From positions 1 through 17,309 of the forward strand of contig JASPKP010004615.1 of NCBI GenBank assembly GCA_030674155.1: a stretch of DNA of 17,309 nt, in the 5' to 3' direction. A program made the translations under genes and the position numbers. Every line of letters starts with the position of its first letter. The first letter of the stretch is position 1. The notes beneath the pieces were generated by a model, which saw only the letters and a list, made by a program, of their open reading frames with translations, was not told the origin of the DNA and did not search any database. Below, in pieces: positions 8,561 through 17,309 of the stretch. Origin of the DNA: Stramonita haemastoma. Taxonomy: Eukaryota; Mollusca; Gastropoda; Neogastropoda; Muricidae.

Positions 8561-10430
8561 TCTGGTTTTGAGAAGTCACCCACATAAAAAATTTTGCTAG
8601 TTTGCCTATGTAGTCAAGGCCTATTTCGAGAGCCCGAAAAGGCTTTTCCCCGTTTACACAGTCTGGTATTCAATTCAACGATCTAGGGAACCAAAAAAAA
8701 GAAGGGAAATTCAACCCATTACCAGTTTTGTTTTTTTTGTTAACGCCTTTTATTTCCCCAAAGGATTTTTCTTACTTTCCTAAGGGGGGGAGGGGGTGGG
8801 GGATTACACCAAAAAAAACCCGAATCCAAAAAATCTTTTTATTTTTTTTAAAAAGGGCAAATTTCTTTGGGTTCATAACTCACTAGAAAAGAAAAAAAAA
8901 ATAATATAATGACCGAAGGGACAGTTTTTTTATGTAAGATTACGTACAAAAAAAGGAGTGGATAGGTTTTTTGTCATCAGATGAAACTGAAGAAAAATAG
9001 AAAGCGTCAAACTGCCAAAACCAAAACAATCCCATTTTGGTTTTCCCCTTTAAATTTGGGCCAAAAAAAAAAACCCCGAAATCACAAATCCCTTTCTGAT
9101 TTTTTAGCACTGCATTTTCTTGATTTTCTTAGAAAATGTTTAATCTCTAAAGGCGAAAACAAAATTTTGTTTGTTTTTTTGTTTTGGTATTCCTAAAAAT
9201 AAAAATTTTCGTTTTTTAAATTGTGTGAGAAATTTAAACTTTAAAAATAAAGCACACCTTTAAAAATTCGGGACATGTTGTTTATCTTTTTATTTGTCAC
9301 CTCCCCTTTCCGTTTTTAAATTTAAAAAATTCTTTTTCGGGTAACGCAAGGGTTTTGAAAAAGGGAAAAAAAAACACGGAACCGCGGGTTAGCTAACGTT
9401 TTGATTCAAACACAAAAAACACAGCACGTACAATTGAATAAGGAAAACTATCCGAGCAAACCCCCCCTTTTACGGAACCCTTTAAATAATCTTTGCCCTC
9501 AAAAAAATTTTTAAGCCCCCTAAAAGAAACCACTTTTGGTTTTTTGACAAACCCTTTGAAGTTTTTATAAACAATTATCTGTATCGAATGTAAGTTTGTA
9601 CGTTGGGAGTCTTTCCGTTCATTTTAGAAAAAACCCCCTTTAGAACACGAAAACCTGGGGTTCCCCCTTCGCTGTGGGAGATAAGCAAAACTTGATTTAA
9701 GTCCTTGGGCCAAAATGTTAAACTCAACTTTTTCAAAAAGGGGCCCAATTTAAATTGGGGAGTAAATCCTTTAAAAGAAAAGCAGGCTGTAGAACTGTAA
9801 TGTTTCTCCAAAAGGGAAAAAACCCCTCCCTATGGAATGGGTTTTCCTCGCACAGAATGTAAAAAATCACACAACCAAAACCCAAAACAAGGGTGGCCCA
9901 ACCCCCTTCCCTAAAACGAAGTTTGTTACATCATCTTTGGCTGACGTTTATTAGTTGGCGTCATAGTTTTGGATGGTCAAGACGAAATTTGGGAAAGCAT
10001 TCACGAAAATGAAAAAAGAAGGAGGTGGTTTAAAAAATAAGGAAAAATGAGGGGGTGTTTTTTGGGGGGAGAATGTCATGGATGCTTTTAAAAAAATATA
10101 AATTATTTGTCCCCAGTAGCTTTCCTCTCGAGTAGGGCGACTAGCCTAAAATTTTTTCTGGGACCCGATACTAAAAAACATGCCGGGTAGGAAAACAAAT
10201 AAGAATTTTAGATCACTTTTAAAACTTCCCAAAAGAAACCCCTTTAAAGACCAATCTACCCTTTTAAATTTTATGTAACAAAAAAATGTTCCCCCTAACT
10301 ATCTATTTAGTTCCCACGACCGTGGGGGCACCCATCAAGACTTTACAAAACCCTTTTTTTTCCCTTCAAATTTCCCCCTATCTGTTATAAACTTCAAATA
10401 TTGTTTTAGCTTTGGGATTGATTGTGGGGG
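8561..10430. other. Long unassigned stretch, no gene supported
   Basis: The longest stretch without clear repeats. It has mixed composition with many short homopolymers. Two short frames stand out from low-complexity noise: plus 8981-9196 (71 residues, basic start, hydrophobic end) and minus 9575-9811 (78 residues). Neither matches a family I recognise. No tRNA, terminal repeats or transposase motifs are seen. It could be diverged single-copy sequence or decayed transposon DNA too damaged to name. Confidence 0.5.
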
Positions 10431-10720
10431 AAAAATAAATAATAATAATTGCAGAAATTTTAAAAATTTTAAAAATTTTTTTTTTTTAATTTTTATTTAA
10501 ATTTAATTTTTTTTTTAAAATTCCCTTTAAATTTTTTTTTTAACCCTTTTTTTTTAATTAAAAATATATAAATATATATATATATTTTAAAAAAAAAATT
10601 TTATAAAAAATATATTTTATTTTATTAATTATTTTTTTGCCCGAAAATTTTCTAAAAGAAAAAATTAATGGCAAAGGGGGATTTGTTTAAATTTTTAAAA
10701 ATTTTTTTCAGCTATATTTG
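10431..10720. other. AT-rich low-complexity block
   Basis: Nearly all A/T, with TA-alternating sequence at about 10560-10620 and long T runs. No gene signal. Confidence 0.8.
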
Positions 10721-10950
10721 CTAAAATTTTGGGGGTTTTAATTTATCGGCAGAAAAAGGGTTTTTGTCAGCCCAATTTTTTTGGTTGAAAATTGTTTCCT
10801 GCTGGTAGAGTTTTAAAGCTTTTCGTAACAGAATTTCGGAATTGTGGGGGTTACTTTCTAATCTTAAAGGAAATATATTTGAAGCCAAAGTAAAAAGTTT
10901 TGCGTCTGTTCCTTTTTTTTCTTTACATTCATCCCTTTTTCTTTTTCACA
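10721..10950. other. Unassigned spacer
   Basis: Mixed sequence leading into the GA repeat. Nothing is recognised. Confidence 0.4.
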
Positions 10951-10957
10951 GAGAGAG

Positions 10958-10995
<38 letters not shown>

Positions 10996-11048
10996 AGAGG
11001 AGAAGAGGGAAAAGAGAAGAGAGAGAGAAGAGAGGAGAAAAGAGAGGA
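10951..11048. repeat. GA microsatellite
   Basis: Perfect GA run at 10951-10974, then GA interrupted by AAG and AGG units. Arg/Glu-rich plus-strand frames across it are translations of the repeat. Confidence 0.95.
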
Positions 11049-11090
11049 GAAGGCAAGGCAAGGGAAGGCAAGGCAAGGCAAGGGAAAAGG
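11049..11090. repeat. AAGGC pentanucleotide repeat
   Basis: AGGCA/AGGGA pentamers in tandem, immediately after the GA repeat. A short compound microsatellite. Confidence 0.85.
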
Positions 11091-11508
11091 GAAAAATATT
11101 TTTTCGAGGAAAAATAGAAAAGCACTCGTGTGGGTTTTTTTCAAAACCATTCCCCCGTCCTTTTCAGGGGTACAAACCCAAATTGGAAGATACAAAAAAA
11201 TAAAAATTTTCGCAATAAACCCCAAAAAACCAAACCCCAAAAATAAGGCAAAAATAAAAATGAAAGGGGAATAAAAAAATGCACTCGTTCAGAAGAAAAA
11301 AAATCTGGGAAATCACAATAAAAGGTTTTGATTATGGGGAAAAAAAGAAAAGCGCAAAAAAAATAAAGACAAACAAAGAGGAAAAAAAAAAATGAAATAA
11401 ACAACCAAAAAATCATCAACCACCACCATCTGTCAAAAATTATACATGTTATAAAAAATCATACATTTGGGTAAAAGGGGGAAATTTTTTTTAAACAAAA
11501 ATCCTTTT
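11091..11508. other. A-rich unassigned sequence
   Basis: A-rich with many AAAA runs. GCACTCGT occurs twice, at about 11120 and 11281, about 160 bp apart, hinting at an old duplication. No gene is recognised. Confidence 0.45.
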
Positions 11509-11606
11509 TGGAGAGAGAGAGAAAGGGGAGAGAGAGAAAAGAGGAGAGAGAGAAAAAGAGGAGAAGAAGAAGAAAAGAGAGAAGAGAAGAGAAGGGGAGA
11601 GAGAAA
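11509..11606. repeat. GA polypurine tract
   Basis: A nearly pure run of GAGA/GAAA/GAGG units on the plus strand. Confidence 0.9.
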
Positions 11607-11675
11607 AACAGACAAAACAGACAGACAACAGACAGACAGATACACAGACAGTCAGAAAGACAGGGACTGAGACAA
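11607..11675. repeat. ACAG tetranucleotide repeat, imperfect
   Basis: ACAG/CAGA units with interruptions follow the GA tract. They are the reverse complement of the CTGT/TGTC patches inside the downstream polypyrimidine block. Confidence 0.85.
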
Positions 11676-11868
11676 AGAAAGTATGACTCTCCTTTAAATA
11701 CGTTTTCAATGTATTTTCTGAAATCTGCTTTTTTTAAAAAAATAAAAAATGTAAAAACATAACAAAAAATCATACAAAGTATAAGCAAGCACCCCCAGCC
11801 ATTCGTGGGCCATGTTGAACAAGTCTCTACCAAAACATCCCACGCCAAAAAAACATCGCATGAAATTA
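11676..11868. other. Unassigned spacer at purine-to-pyrimidine switch
   Basis: About 190 bp of mixed sequence separating purine-rich repeats on the left from pyrimidine-rich repeats on the right. No gene is recognised. Confidence 0.5.
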
Positions 11869-12540
11869 TACCCCCCCCTCCTCTCTCTCCCCTCCGTCTC
11901 CCCACCTCTCCCCCTTTTCCTCTCTCTTCTCCCACTCCTCCCCGGCCCCCACTCTCCCCCTCTCCTTCCTCTCCCCCTCCCCCCAAATTTCAAATCCCTT
12001 CCCCTCCTCTCCAAACCCCCCACCCCCAAACTCAAAACCCCACCCCCGACAAAAAACCCAACCCCAAAATAACTTAAAAAAAAACATCGGGCCCAAAGAA
12101 AATTTTTTCCCTCTTCTCTCTCCCCCTTTTCCCTCATTCCTCTCCCATTCCCCCCTCCTCCTCTCTCCTCCCCCCCTCTCTTTTCCCTCTCTCCCCCCTC
12201 CTCTACCCCCCTCTCTCTCCTTTCCTCTCATCTCCTCTCCCCCAACCTCTCCTTTTCACCCTCCCCCCCTCCCCAAAACCTTTTCCCCCATTTTCCCCCC
12301 TCTCTCTCTCCACCCTTTTTTCTTTTCCCAAAACCCCCCTCCTTCCCCTCCTTTTAAAAACCCCCTTTTCCCCACTCTCCCCTCTCTTTCCCCTCCCTCT
12401 CTAACAATCCCCCCTTACTTCTTTCTCCCCTCACCCCGTTCCCCCCCTCCCCCAATTTAAACTAAATCTCCCCCCAACCCCTCCTCTTCTCTCTCTCTTC
12501 TCCCCTCCCCTCCCTCTCTCTCAAAACTCTCTCCTTCCCT
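11869..12540. repeat. CT-rich polypyrimidine tract, left part
   Basis: CTCTCC/CCCCTC/TTCC units nearly free of purines apart from short A runs. Frames here (Pro/Ser/Leu on plus, Gly/Glu/Arg/Lys on minus) reflect composition only. It resumes after the SINE-like insertion at about 12960. Confidence 0.9.
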
Positions 12541-12545
12541 TCCCA

Positions 12546-12935
12546 GGGGCGGATAAGCCCCCAAATGGTTACAAAAATTGCGCTGGCAATTTGAAGACCC
12601 CGGGGTTTGAGTTTCCCGGGCGAGGAAATTTCCCTTTCCCGGAGTTTTAAAATCAGTGCTGACCCATCCCCTCTCCCCAAAAGTTCCCTTTGGGGAGAAA
12701 AATTTAAAACCGAGGCCCCCCTGTGCGGGAAAGCACCCAGAAAAATCTTGCGCCACACGTAAAAATCCTGTTCCCCTTTTCGAAAAAGAGGCCATTGGGG
12801 CCGGGGGGAACAAAATGACAAAATTTACAAAACTGCATACACACGGGGACCGGATGAAAAAAAAAAACACAGATTGCTTAAATTTTGGGGATCCTCGATA
12901 AAAAGAATAAAAAAAAAAAATTTAAAAAAATCTCT
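12546..12935 (+). mobile_element. tRNA-derived SINE-like insertion in polypyrimidine DNA
   Basis: The left end looks like a tRNA: TAAGCCCCCAAATGGTT at 12554-12570 corresponds to a box A / D-arm of type TAGCTCAAATGGTTA, followed by GCGCTGGCA at 12580-12588. GGTTTGAGTTT at 12604-12614 corresponds to box B, flanked by CCGGG and CCCGG that could pair as a T-stem. The acceptor ends do not pair properly, so this is a SINE head rather than a tRNA gene. The body continues with a 7-bp hairpin (12673-12679 with 12691-12697), and the 3' end is A-rich with A runs at about 12857-12867 and 12910-12920. Polypyrimidine lies on both sides, as expected for an insertion. The family is not identified. Confidence 0.6.
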
Positions 12936-12959
12936 CTCCCCCCCAAAGCCACAAAAAAA

Positions 12960-15058
12960 ACGTCAAGAAATTAAAACGTCTTTCCCCTCTTCCCCCCTCT
13001 CTTCCTCTCAGGGACCCTTTTCCCCCCTTCCCCCCCTCTTTTCCTTTCGGTCTTCCCTTTCCCCAGTTTTGTTTTCCGTTCCTTCCCCCTCTCCCCGTCC
13101 AAACAAAACTCTTCCCCCTCTCCCCTCTTTTTCTTCCCCCCCACCCCTCCTCTCCTTCTCATCTTCCTCTGTCTCTGTCACCCCGTTCTGGTCTGTCTGT
13201 CTGTCCTTTTTTGCTGTCTGTCCTTGGGCTTTTTCCCTTGGTTTTTGTCTGTCTCCCCTTCCCCCTTTTTCCCTTCTGTCCTCTTCCCCCCTCTCCCCCC
13301 TTCCCCCCTCTCTCATCTTTACTCTTTTCTCTCTCCTCTCCCAAGGGAAAAACCCCTCCCCCCTCTCTTCCCTTTTCCTCCCCTCCCCCCTCATTTTTCC
13401 CCCTCCCCTCGTCGGTTTTCCCTCCTAACCCCCCCCCTCCCCCCCCCCACTTTAAAAAAATTCGTCAAGAAAATTTATAAAGTTTTTTCCCCTCTCCCCC
13501 CTCCCCAATCCCCCCCCCCCACGTCAATTTCGGGGTTGGGGTTTCCCCCCTCTCCCCCCAATTCCCCCCCCTCTCCCCATTTTATCCCCCCCGTTTAATT
13601 TTGCCCCATAAAACCCTCCGGAACTCCCCATTTTTCCCCCTTTTTCCCGGAAAAAATTCTGAATTTTTCTTCCCCCTCTCCCCCATTTCTCTCCCCCCTC
13701 TTTTCTTCCCCATCCAAAACTCCCCCGTTTAAAAATTGTTTTCTCCCCTCTCTCTGTCTCCTGTCTCTCTGTTTTTTGTTCTTGTTTTTTTTCTGTCTGT
13801 CTGTCCTGTCTGTCCCGTCTGTCTTCTTCTGTCCTGTCGTCTGTCTGTCCTTCTCTCTCATTTTCCCTCCATCCCACTCTCCTTTTCTTTTCTCTCCCCC
13901 CCCTCACTTTTCTCGGGCCTCGTCCCCTTCCTTTTTCTTTTTCTTTTTCGTCGTCCCTTCCCCTCCCGCTCCCCGCCACTCACTCGAAATTTCCCTCCTC
14001 CTCTCTCAAACCCCCCACTCCCCCTTCCCTCTCTCCACAAATTTTTCTATTCAAATTTCCTCCCTCTCCACTCCTCCTTTTTTCCCCTCTCGATCTTTCT
14101 TTTTCTATTCTCTCTCTCTCCCCCTCTCTTTACTCTCGCACTGTCTCCCCCTTCCCCCCCGCCGCCCCCTGGTCTTTCTGTCCTTTTTTTCCCTTCCCCG
14201 GCCACGTCTTTTGTCTTCTTCCCCCCCTCCGCCTCTCTCTTATCTTCTCGGGCCATCCTCCCCTCTCTCTCGTCTCTTAGGGGGTTTTCCCCCCCCTCTC
14301 CCTTTTCCCCTTTCCCGCTTCTTCCGTTTGCCTTCTTCCTTCTGTCTGTCTTCTGTCGTCTTCGTCCCCCCCTCCCCCCTCTCTTGCCACTCATCTCCCT
14401 CCTCGTTTCCCCCTCCCACATCTCTTTTTAAATTTCTCTCCTCTCTCCAAAAAACCCAAAAAAACAAATTTGAATTTCGGTTTTTTCTCTCTTCCCTCTC
14501 TCCTCTCTCCCGTTTTCTCCTCCCTCAATCAACTCTTCCCCAAACTTTTCCCCCTCTCAACCCCCCTCTCCCTCCTCCAAATCTTTTCTTTCCCTTTTCT
14601 CCATCCCCCTCTCCCCCTCTCCTTCCCTTTACTCTTTTCTTCCCCCCTTTTCCCCGGCCCCTCCCCCCTCAAAAAAAATTCCCTCTTTCCTCTCCCCCCT
14701 CTCCCCTTTCCCCTTCTCTATCCCTTCTGTCCCCCTTTTTCTCGATTTTTCTTCTCTCCCTCTCTCCCCTCTCCTCTCCCATCAGTTTTCCCCTCCACTT
14801 TTCCGTCTCCCCCAATCTCTCCCCTCCCCCTGGTTTTCTCTCTCAATGCACCGCCCCCCGTCCCCCCTTCTCCCTTTCTCTCTTTTAACCGGTTCCCCAA
14901 CTTTTCCTTCTCTTTGTCTCCTCTTTTCCTCATCTTTACCCCCCGGGGAAAAAAAAACTCTCTCCCCTCTCCTCCTCTCTTCTCTCTCCCCTCTCTTTGT
15001 CTCTTCTCTCTCTGTTTTTGTCTCTCCCCTTTTTCTTGCCCCCCCCCCCCCCCCCCCC
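12960..15058. repeat. Polypyrimidine block of about 2.1 kb
   Basis: C/T-rich plus strand with TGTC/CTGT tetramer patches at about 13188-13215 and 13790-13850, ending in a C20 run at 15039-15058. A 370-residue plus frame (13776-14888) and others are Ser/Pro/Phe/Leu-only and are rejected as genes. Small non-pyrimidine islands (for example 13600-13665) show nothing recognisable. Confidence 0.9.
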
Positions 15059-15258
15059 GCATAAAAACACTTCCTCCTCCCCTTCCCCCCTTTTTCCCCC
15101 CTTCATTTACAAAAAAGGTGCATTGATAAAGAAATGTCGTCTGTTCCTTTTTTTTCGCCGATAAAAAAAGACGCAGTAGCGGGGAGAGCAAAGGAAAGCA
15201 GATTTCTGATCCCGTTTTTTTGGAAAACGATTTTGAAATAAAAAATTAAAACCCTTGG
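15059..15258. other. Unassigned spacer at pyrimidine-to-purine switch
   Basis: About 200 bp of mixed sequence between the polypyrimidine block and the polypurine block. No gene is recognised. Confidence 0.5.
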
Positions 15259-15600
15259 AAAAAAAAAAAAAAAAAAGAAGAAAAATTGAGAAAAGAAAAA
15301 AAAATTGAGAAAAAAAAAGAAGAAAAATTGAGGAGAAAAGAAGAAGAAAAGAGGGGAGGAGAAAAAAGGAAGAGGGGAGGAGGAGGAGGAGGGAAAAGAA
15401 AAAAAAGAAGAAGAAGAAAAGAAAAGAAGAAGAAGAAAAAGAAAAAAGAAGGGAAAAAGAAGAAGAAAAAAGAAGAGGGGGGAAAGGGGGAGGAGGAGGA
15501 AAAGGGAAAAAAGAAGAAAAGAAGAAGAAGAAAAGAAGAAGAAGAAAAGAAAAGAAGAAGAAAAGAAGAAAAGAAGGGAGAAGAAAAAAAAAGAAAAAAG
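15259..15600. repeat. Polypurine tract rich in AAG/GAA
   Basis: Begins with an A18 run (15259-15276). ATTGAG recurs at 15285, 15304 and 15327, a small tandem unit of about 20 bp. The rest is AAG/GAA/GGA. The 105-residue Lys/Glu frame (15286-15603) is a translation of the repeat. Confidence 0.95.
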
Positions 15601-15845
15601 TGAATTTCGTTCTGTTATTTCACCTATTACCCCAAACGTATTTTGGAAATTTTAATGTCTTCACACCTGCTGGAAAAGTTTTTAAAAAAAAATTTTTACT
15701 TTTATTAAATTTTTTGAAAAAAAACACCAAATTTGTTTTTTTTAAAACCCCCACCCCGTTTGTAGGGGGGTTTTTTGTCTTTTTTTTGCCATTTCCACGG
15801 CAACAATGGGTACTGTTTTGAAAATCCCCAACAGGTTTAAACGTG
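15601..15845. other. Unassigned sequence
   Basis: T-rich mixed sequence with short homopolymers. Nothing is recognised. Confidence 0.4.
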
Positions 15846-16040
15846 TGTAAGATTTTGGGGTGTTTGGGGGTTTTGGGGTTGTGGGGTGTTGGTGTTGTGT
15901 GTGGTTGTGTTGGTTTGTGGGTTTTGTGTGTGTTTGGTTTGTGCGTGCAGCGTGCGTAGTGGGTGGTGTGTGTGTGCGTGCGCGCGCACGTGTTTTGGTG
16001 TGTTGTGTGTGGTGTGTGTGTGGGGCGCGCGCGCCCCGCC
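15846..16040 (+). repeat. GT-rich microsatellite with structural motifs
   Basis: GT, GGT and TTGG units. It contains a canonical G-quadruplex pattern at 15857-15886, with four runs of at least four G and loops of 5, 4 and 4. Alternating purine-pyrimidine sequence at about 15968-15991 (GT then GC) is prone to Z-DNA. A perfect 16-bp palindrome, GGGGCGCGCGCGCCCC, lies at 16022-16037. Confidence 0.9.
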
Positions 16041-16485
16041 TTTGACATTTCCGGGGCAGGTACAGAAACAGAAATTTTAATAACAAAAAAAACCACCCTC
16101 ATCACATGAAAATCAATAAACGCCTCCATTAACACAAACGTATTCGTTCAAAGGAAAAGTAACGGGGCTTTTAGCTAAAATCGGATTAAGTGACGCTTTT
16201 TTGAATACTAAATCCTATCATTTTTTTTCTCTCTCAAGAATAGGGAATTGGAAAAAACAAAAATTTTAAATAAGAGAGAAACCAAATTTTAAAAAAAAAA
16301 GGAATAAGGAGGGGAGAAAGTTGGGGAAGTGGGGGTGGGTTGGGGGGTGGTTTGTGTTCAAAGTCAAAATCAAAGTTGAATTTTATTTCCAGATATACAT
16401 TAGTAACATCGATTTGCTTTTTTCATCAAGCCACCTAACAAGGGAAAACACACAAAATCAACAGTGAACAAAAACAAAAATAACT
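16041..16485. other. Unassigned sequence, no gene seen
   Basis: Mixed AT-rich sequence, with a G-rich patch at about 16310-16352. No open frame of note and no RNA is recognised. Confidence 0.45.
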
Positions 16486-16745
16486 AACAAAAAACCCCCC
16501 TCCCCCCCAAAAAAAAAATTCCCAACATTACTTACAGCAAAATTTTAACCCTTAAAAACAAAATACAAAAAAACTAAATAAACAAAAACAACAACAAAAA
16601 AAATAAAAACAAAAAAAAAAATATCAAAAAGCCAACACCCCCAAACCCCACAACACACACACACACACAAACAACACACACACACACAAAACCCCACCAC
16701 ACCCACCACCCAAACACACACACACCCCCAAAAAAAAAAAGAACC
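16486..16745. repeat. A/C-rich block with CA microsatellites
   Basis: AAC/AAAC-rich, then CA runs at about 16653-16669 and 16674-16688 with CCA/CCCA interruptions up to about 16730. It is the strand-inverse in composition of the GT block at 15846-16040. Confidence 0.85.
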
Positions 16746-16955
16746 TCGCCCCCCAACAGTAGGAGGGGGAGCAACCCCTAAAAGTTTAAAAAAAAAAAAA
16801 GGGGGCCGTTTGGAAAAAAAGCCCCCCCACCCCCCGAAATGCCCAAAGTTTTTAAAAAAAAAAAAAACTTTTTTTTTCATAACTAAGGGGACGCAAAAGG
16901 TTTGGAAATAGGGGGCTTAAAAGGCAGCGAGGTTTGGGAAAACCGCAAGGGCGCA
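16746..16955. other. Homopolymer-rich unassigned sequence
   Basis: Alternating A, G, C and T runs, with an A run at about 16854-16866. Nothing is recognised. Confidence 0.4.
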
Positions 16956-17260
16956 GGGGTGAGAGAGAGAGCAGAGCGGGGGAGGAGGGGGGAAGGGAAA
17001 AAAAAAAAAAAAAAAAAGGAAAGGGGAAGAAAAGGAAGGGAAAAAAAAAAAAAGAAGGAAAAAGGAAGAAAAGGGGGGGGGGGGAGGGGAAAAGGGGGGG
17101 GAGGGGGGGAGGGGGGGGGGAAAAAGAAAAAGGAAAAAGGAAAAAGAAGAAAAAGGGGGAAAAAAAAAAAAAAAACCCCCAAAAAAAAAACCCAAAAAAA
17201 AAAAAAAAAAAGGGCAAAGGGGGAAAAAAAAAGGGGGATGGGGAAAAGGAAAGAACCAAC
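16956..17260. repeat. G/A polypurine tract with long homopolymers
   Basis: Starts as GA, then long A and G runs, some 10-19 nt. G-rich at about 17072-17120. Lys/Gly/Glu frames on plus and Phe/Pro frames on minus are artefacts. The final 49 bases of the window are homopolymer-rich with no feature. Confidence 0.9.
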
Positions 17261-17309
17261 CCCCCCCTTTTTCCCAAAATTTTTTTCCCCCCCAGAAATT
17301 TAAAAAATT

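Noticed and set aside
8981..9196. 71-residue plus-strand frame with basic N-terminus and hydrophobic C-terminus
   Set aside because: No recognisable motif and rich in codons from A and T runs; not enough to call a gene.
9575..9811. 78-residue minus-strand frame with balanced composition
   Set aside because: No family recognised, short, without promoter, splice or neighbour support; could be chance or a remnant. Mentioned only within the surrounding unassigned stretch.
12546..12625. Functional tRNA gene
   Set aside because: Box A and box B are present, but the acceptor ends do not pair and no anticodon stem of five pairs is evident, so a SINE head is more likely.
13776..14888. 370-residue plus-strand open frame
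   Set aside because: Ser/Pro/Phe/Leu-only translation of polypyrimidine DNA; alternative frames over the same DNA are equally open.
15286..15603. Lys/Glu-rich 105-residue frame
   Set aside because: Pure translation of AAG/GAA repeats.
15857..15886. TTTTGGGG-like telomeric repeat
   Set aside because: Only one near-match to the ciliate-type unit; flanks are GT microsatellite and no tandem array follows.

Overview
The window reads as non-coding, repeat-dominated nuclear DNA from a eukaryote, most likely an aquatic invertebrate. This rests on dense di-, tri-, tetra- and pentanucleotide microsatellites, three or more minisatellite arrays with units of about 53-56 bp, and at least two sequences with degenerate tRNA-like (Pol III box A / box B) heads typical of tRNA-derived SINEs. 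A decapod crustacean or a mollusc would fit, but the sequence alone does not settle the taxon. I find no operon, bacterial promoter or ribosome binding site, no recognisable protein domain, no intact tRNA or rRNA gene, and no CRISPR array. Every long open frame lies in biased low-complexity sequence (Pro/Ser/Leu/Phe/Cys-rich on polypyrimidine strands, Lys/Glu/Arg/Gly-rich on polypurine strands).

Layout. 1-850: AT-rich block, CA repeat, GA tract, then ATC/CGT triplets. 1050-1480: A-rich minisatellite of about 54 bp. 1655-2680: 1 kb of degenerate YGTCC pyrimidine repeat. 2680-4640: mixed sequence with a tRNA-like patch, three long G tracts, a CA repeat, a duplicated T-rich unit and a SINE-like element. 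4641-6425: unassigned sequence around a TCA-triplet block with an AT-rich hairpin core. 6426-7995: minisatellite of about 56 bp, followed directly at 8000-8560 by one of about 53 bp. 8560-10430: unassigned, no gene seen. 10430-10720: AT-rich. 10950-11675: GA, AAGGC and ACAG repeats. 11869-15058: about 3.2 kb of polypyrimidine interrupted by a SINE-like insertion. 15259-15600: polypurine. 15846-16040: GT-rich block with a strong G-quadruplex motif, alternating purine-pyrimidine DNA and a 16-bp GC palindrome. 16486-16745: A/C-rich with CA repeats. 16950-17260: G/A polypurine.

No genes work together here, because none can be supported. The points most worth checking are the tandem arrays, the SINE-like elements, the strand-switching purine/pyrimidine blocks, and a base-quality signal. 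In the tandem arrays, which act as an internal control, copies differ from each other by changes that turn mixed bases into short homopolymers (GCAGT becoming CCCGA, ACG becoming CCG). That suggests a systematic sequencing or consensus artefact that also degrades the 'unique' stretches, so missing genes may partly reflect data quality. I found no convincing new biological system.
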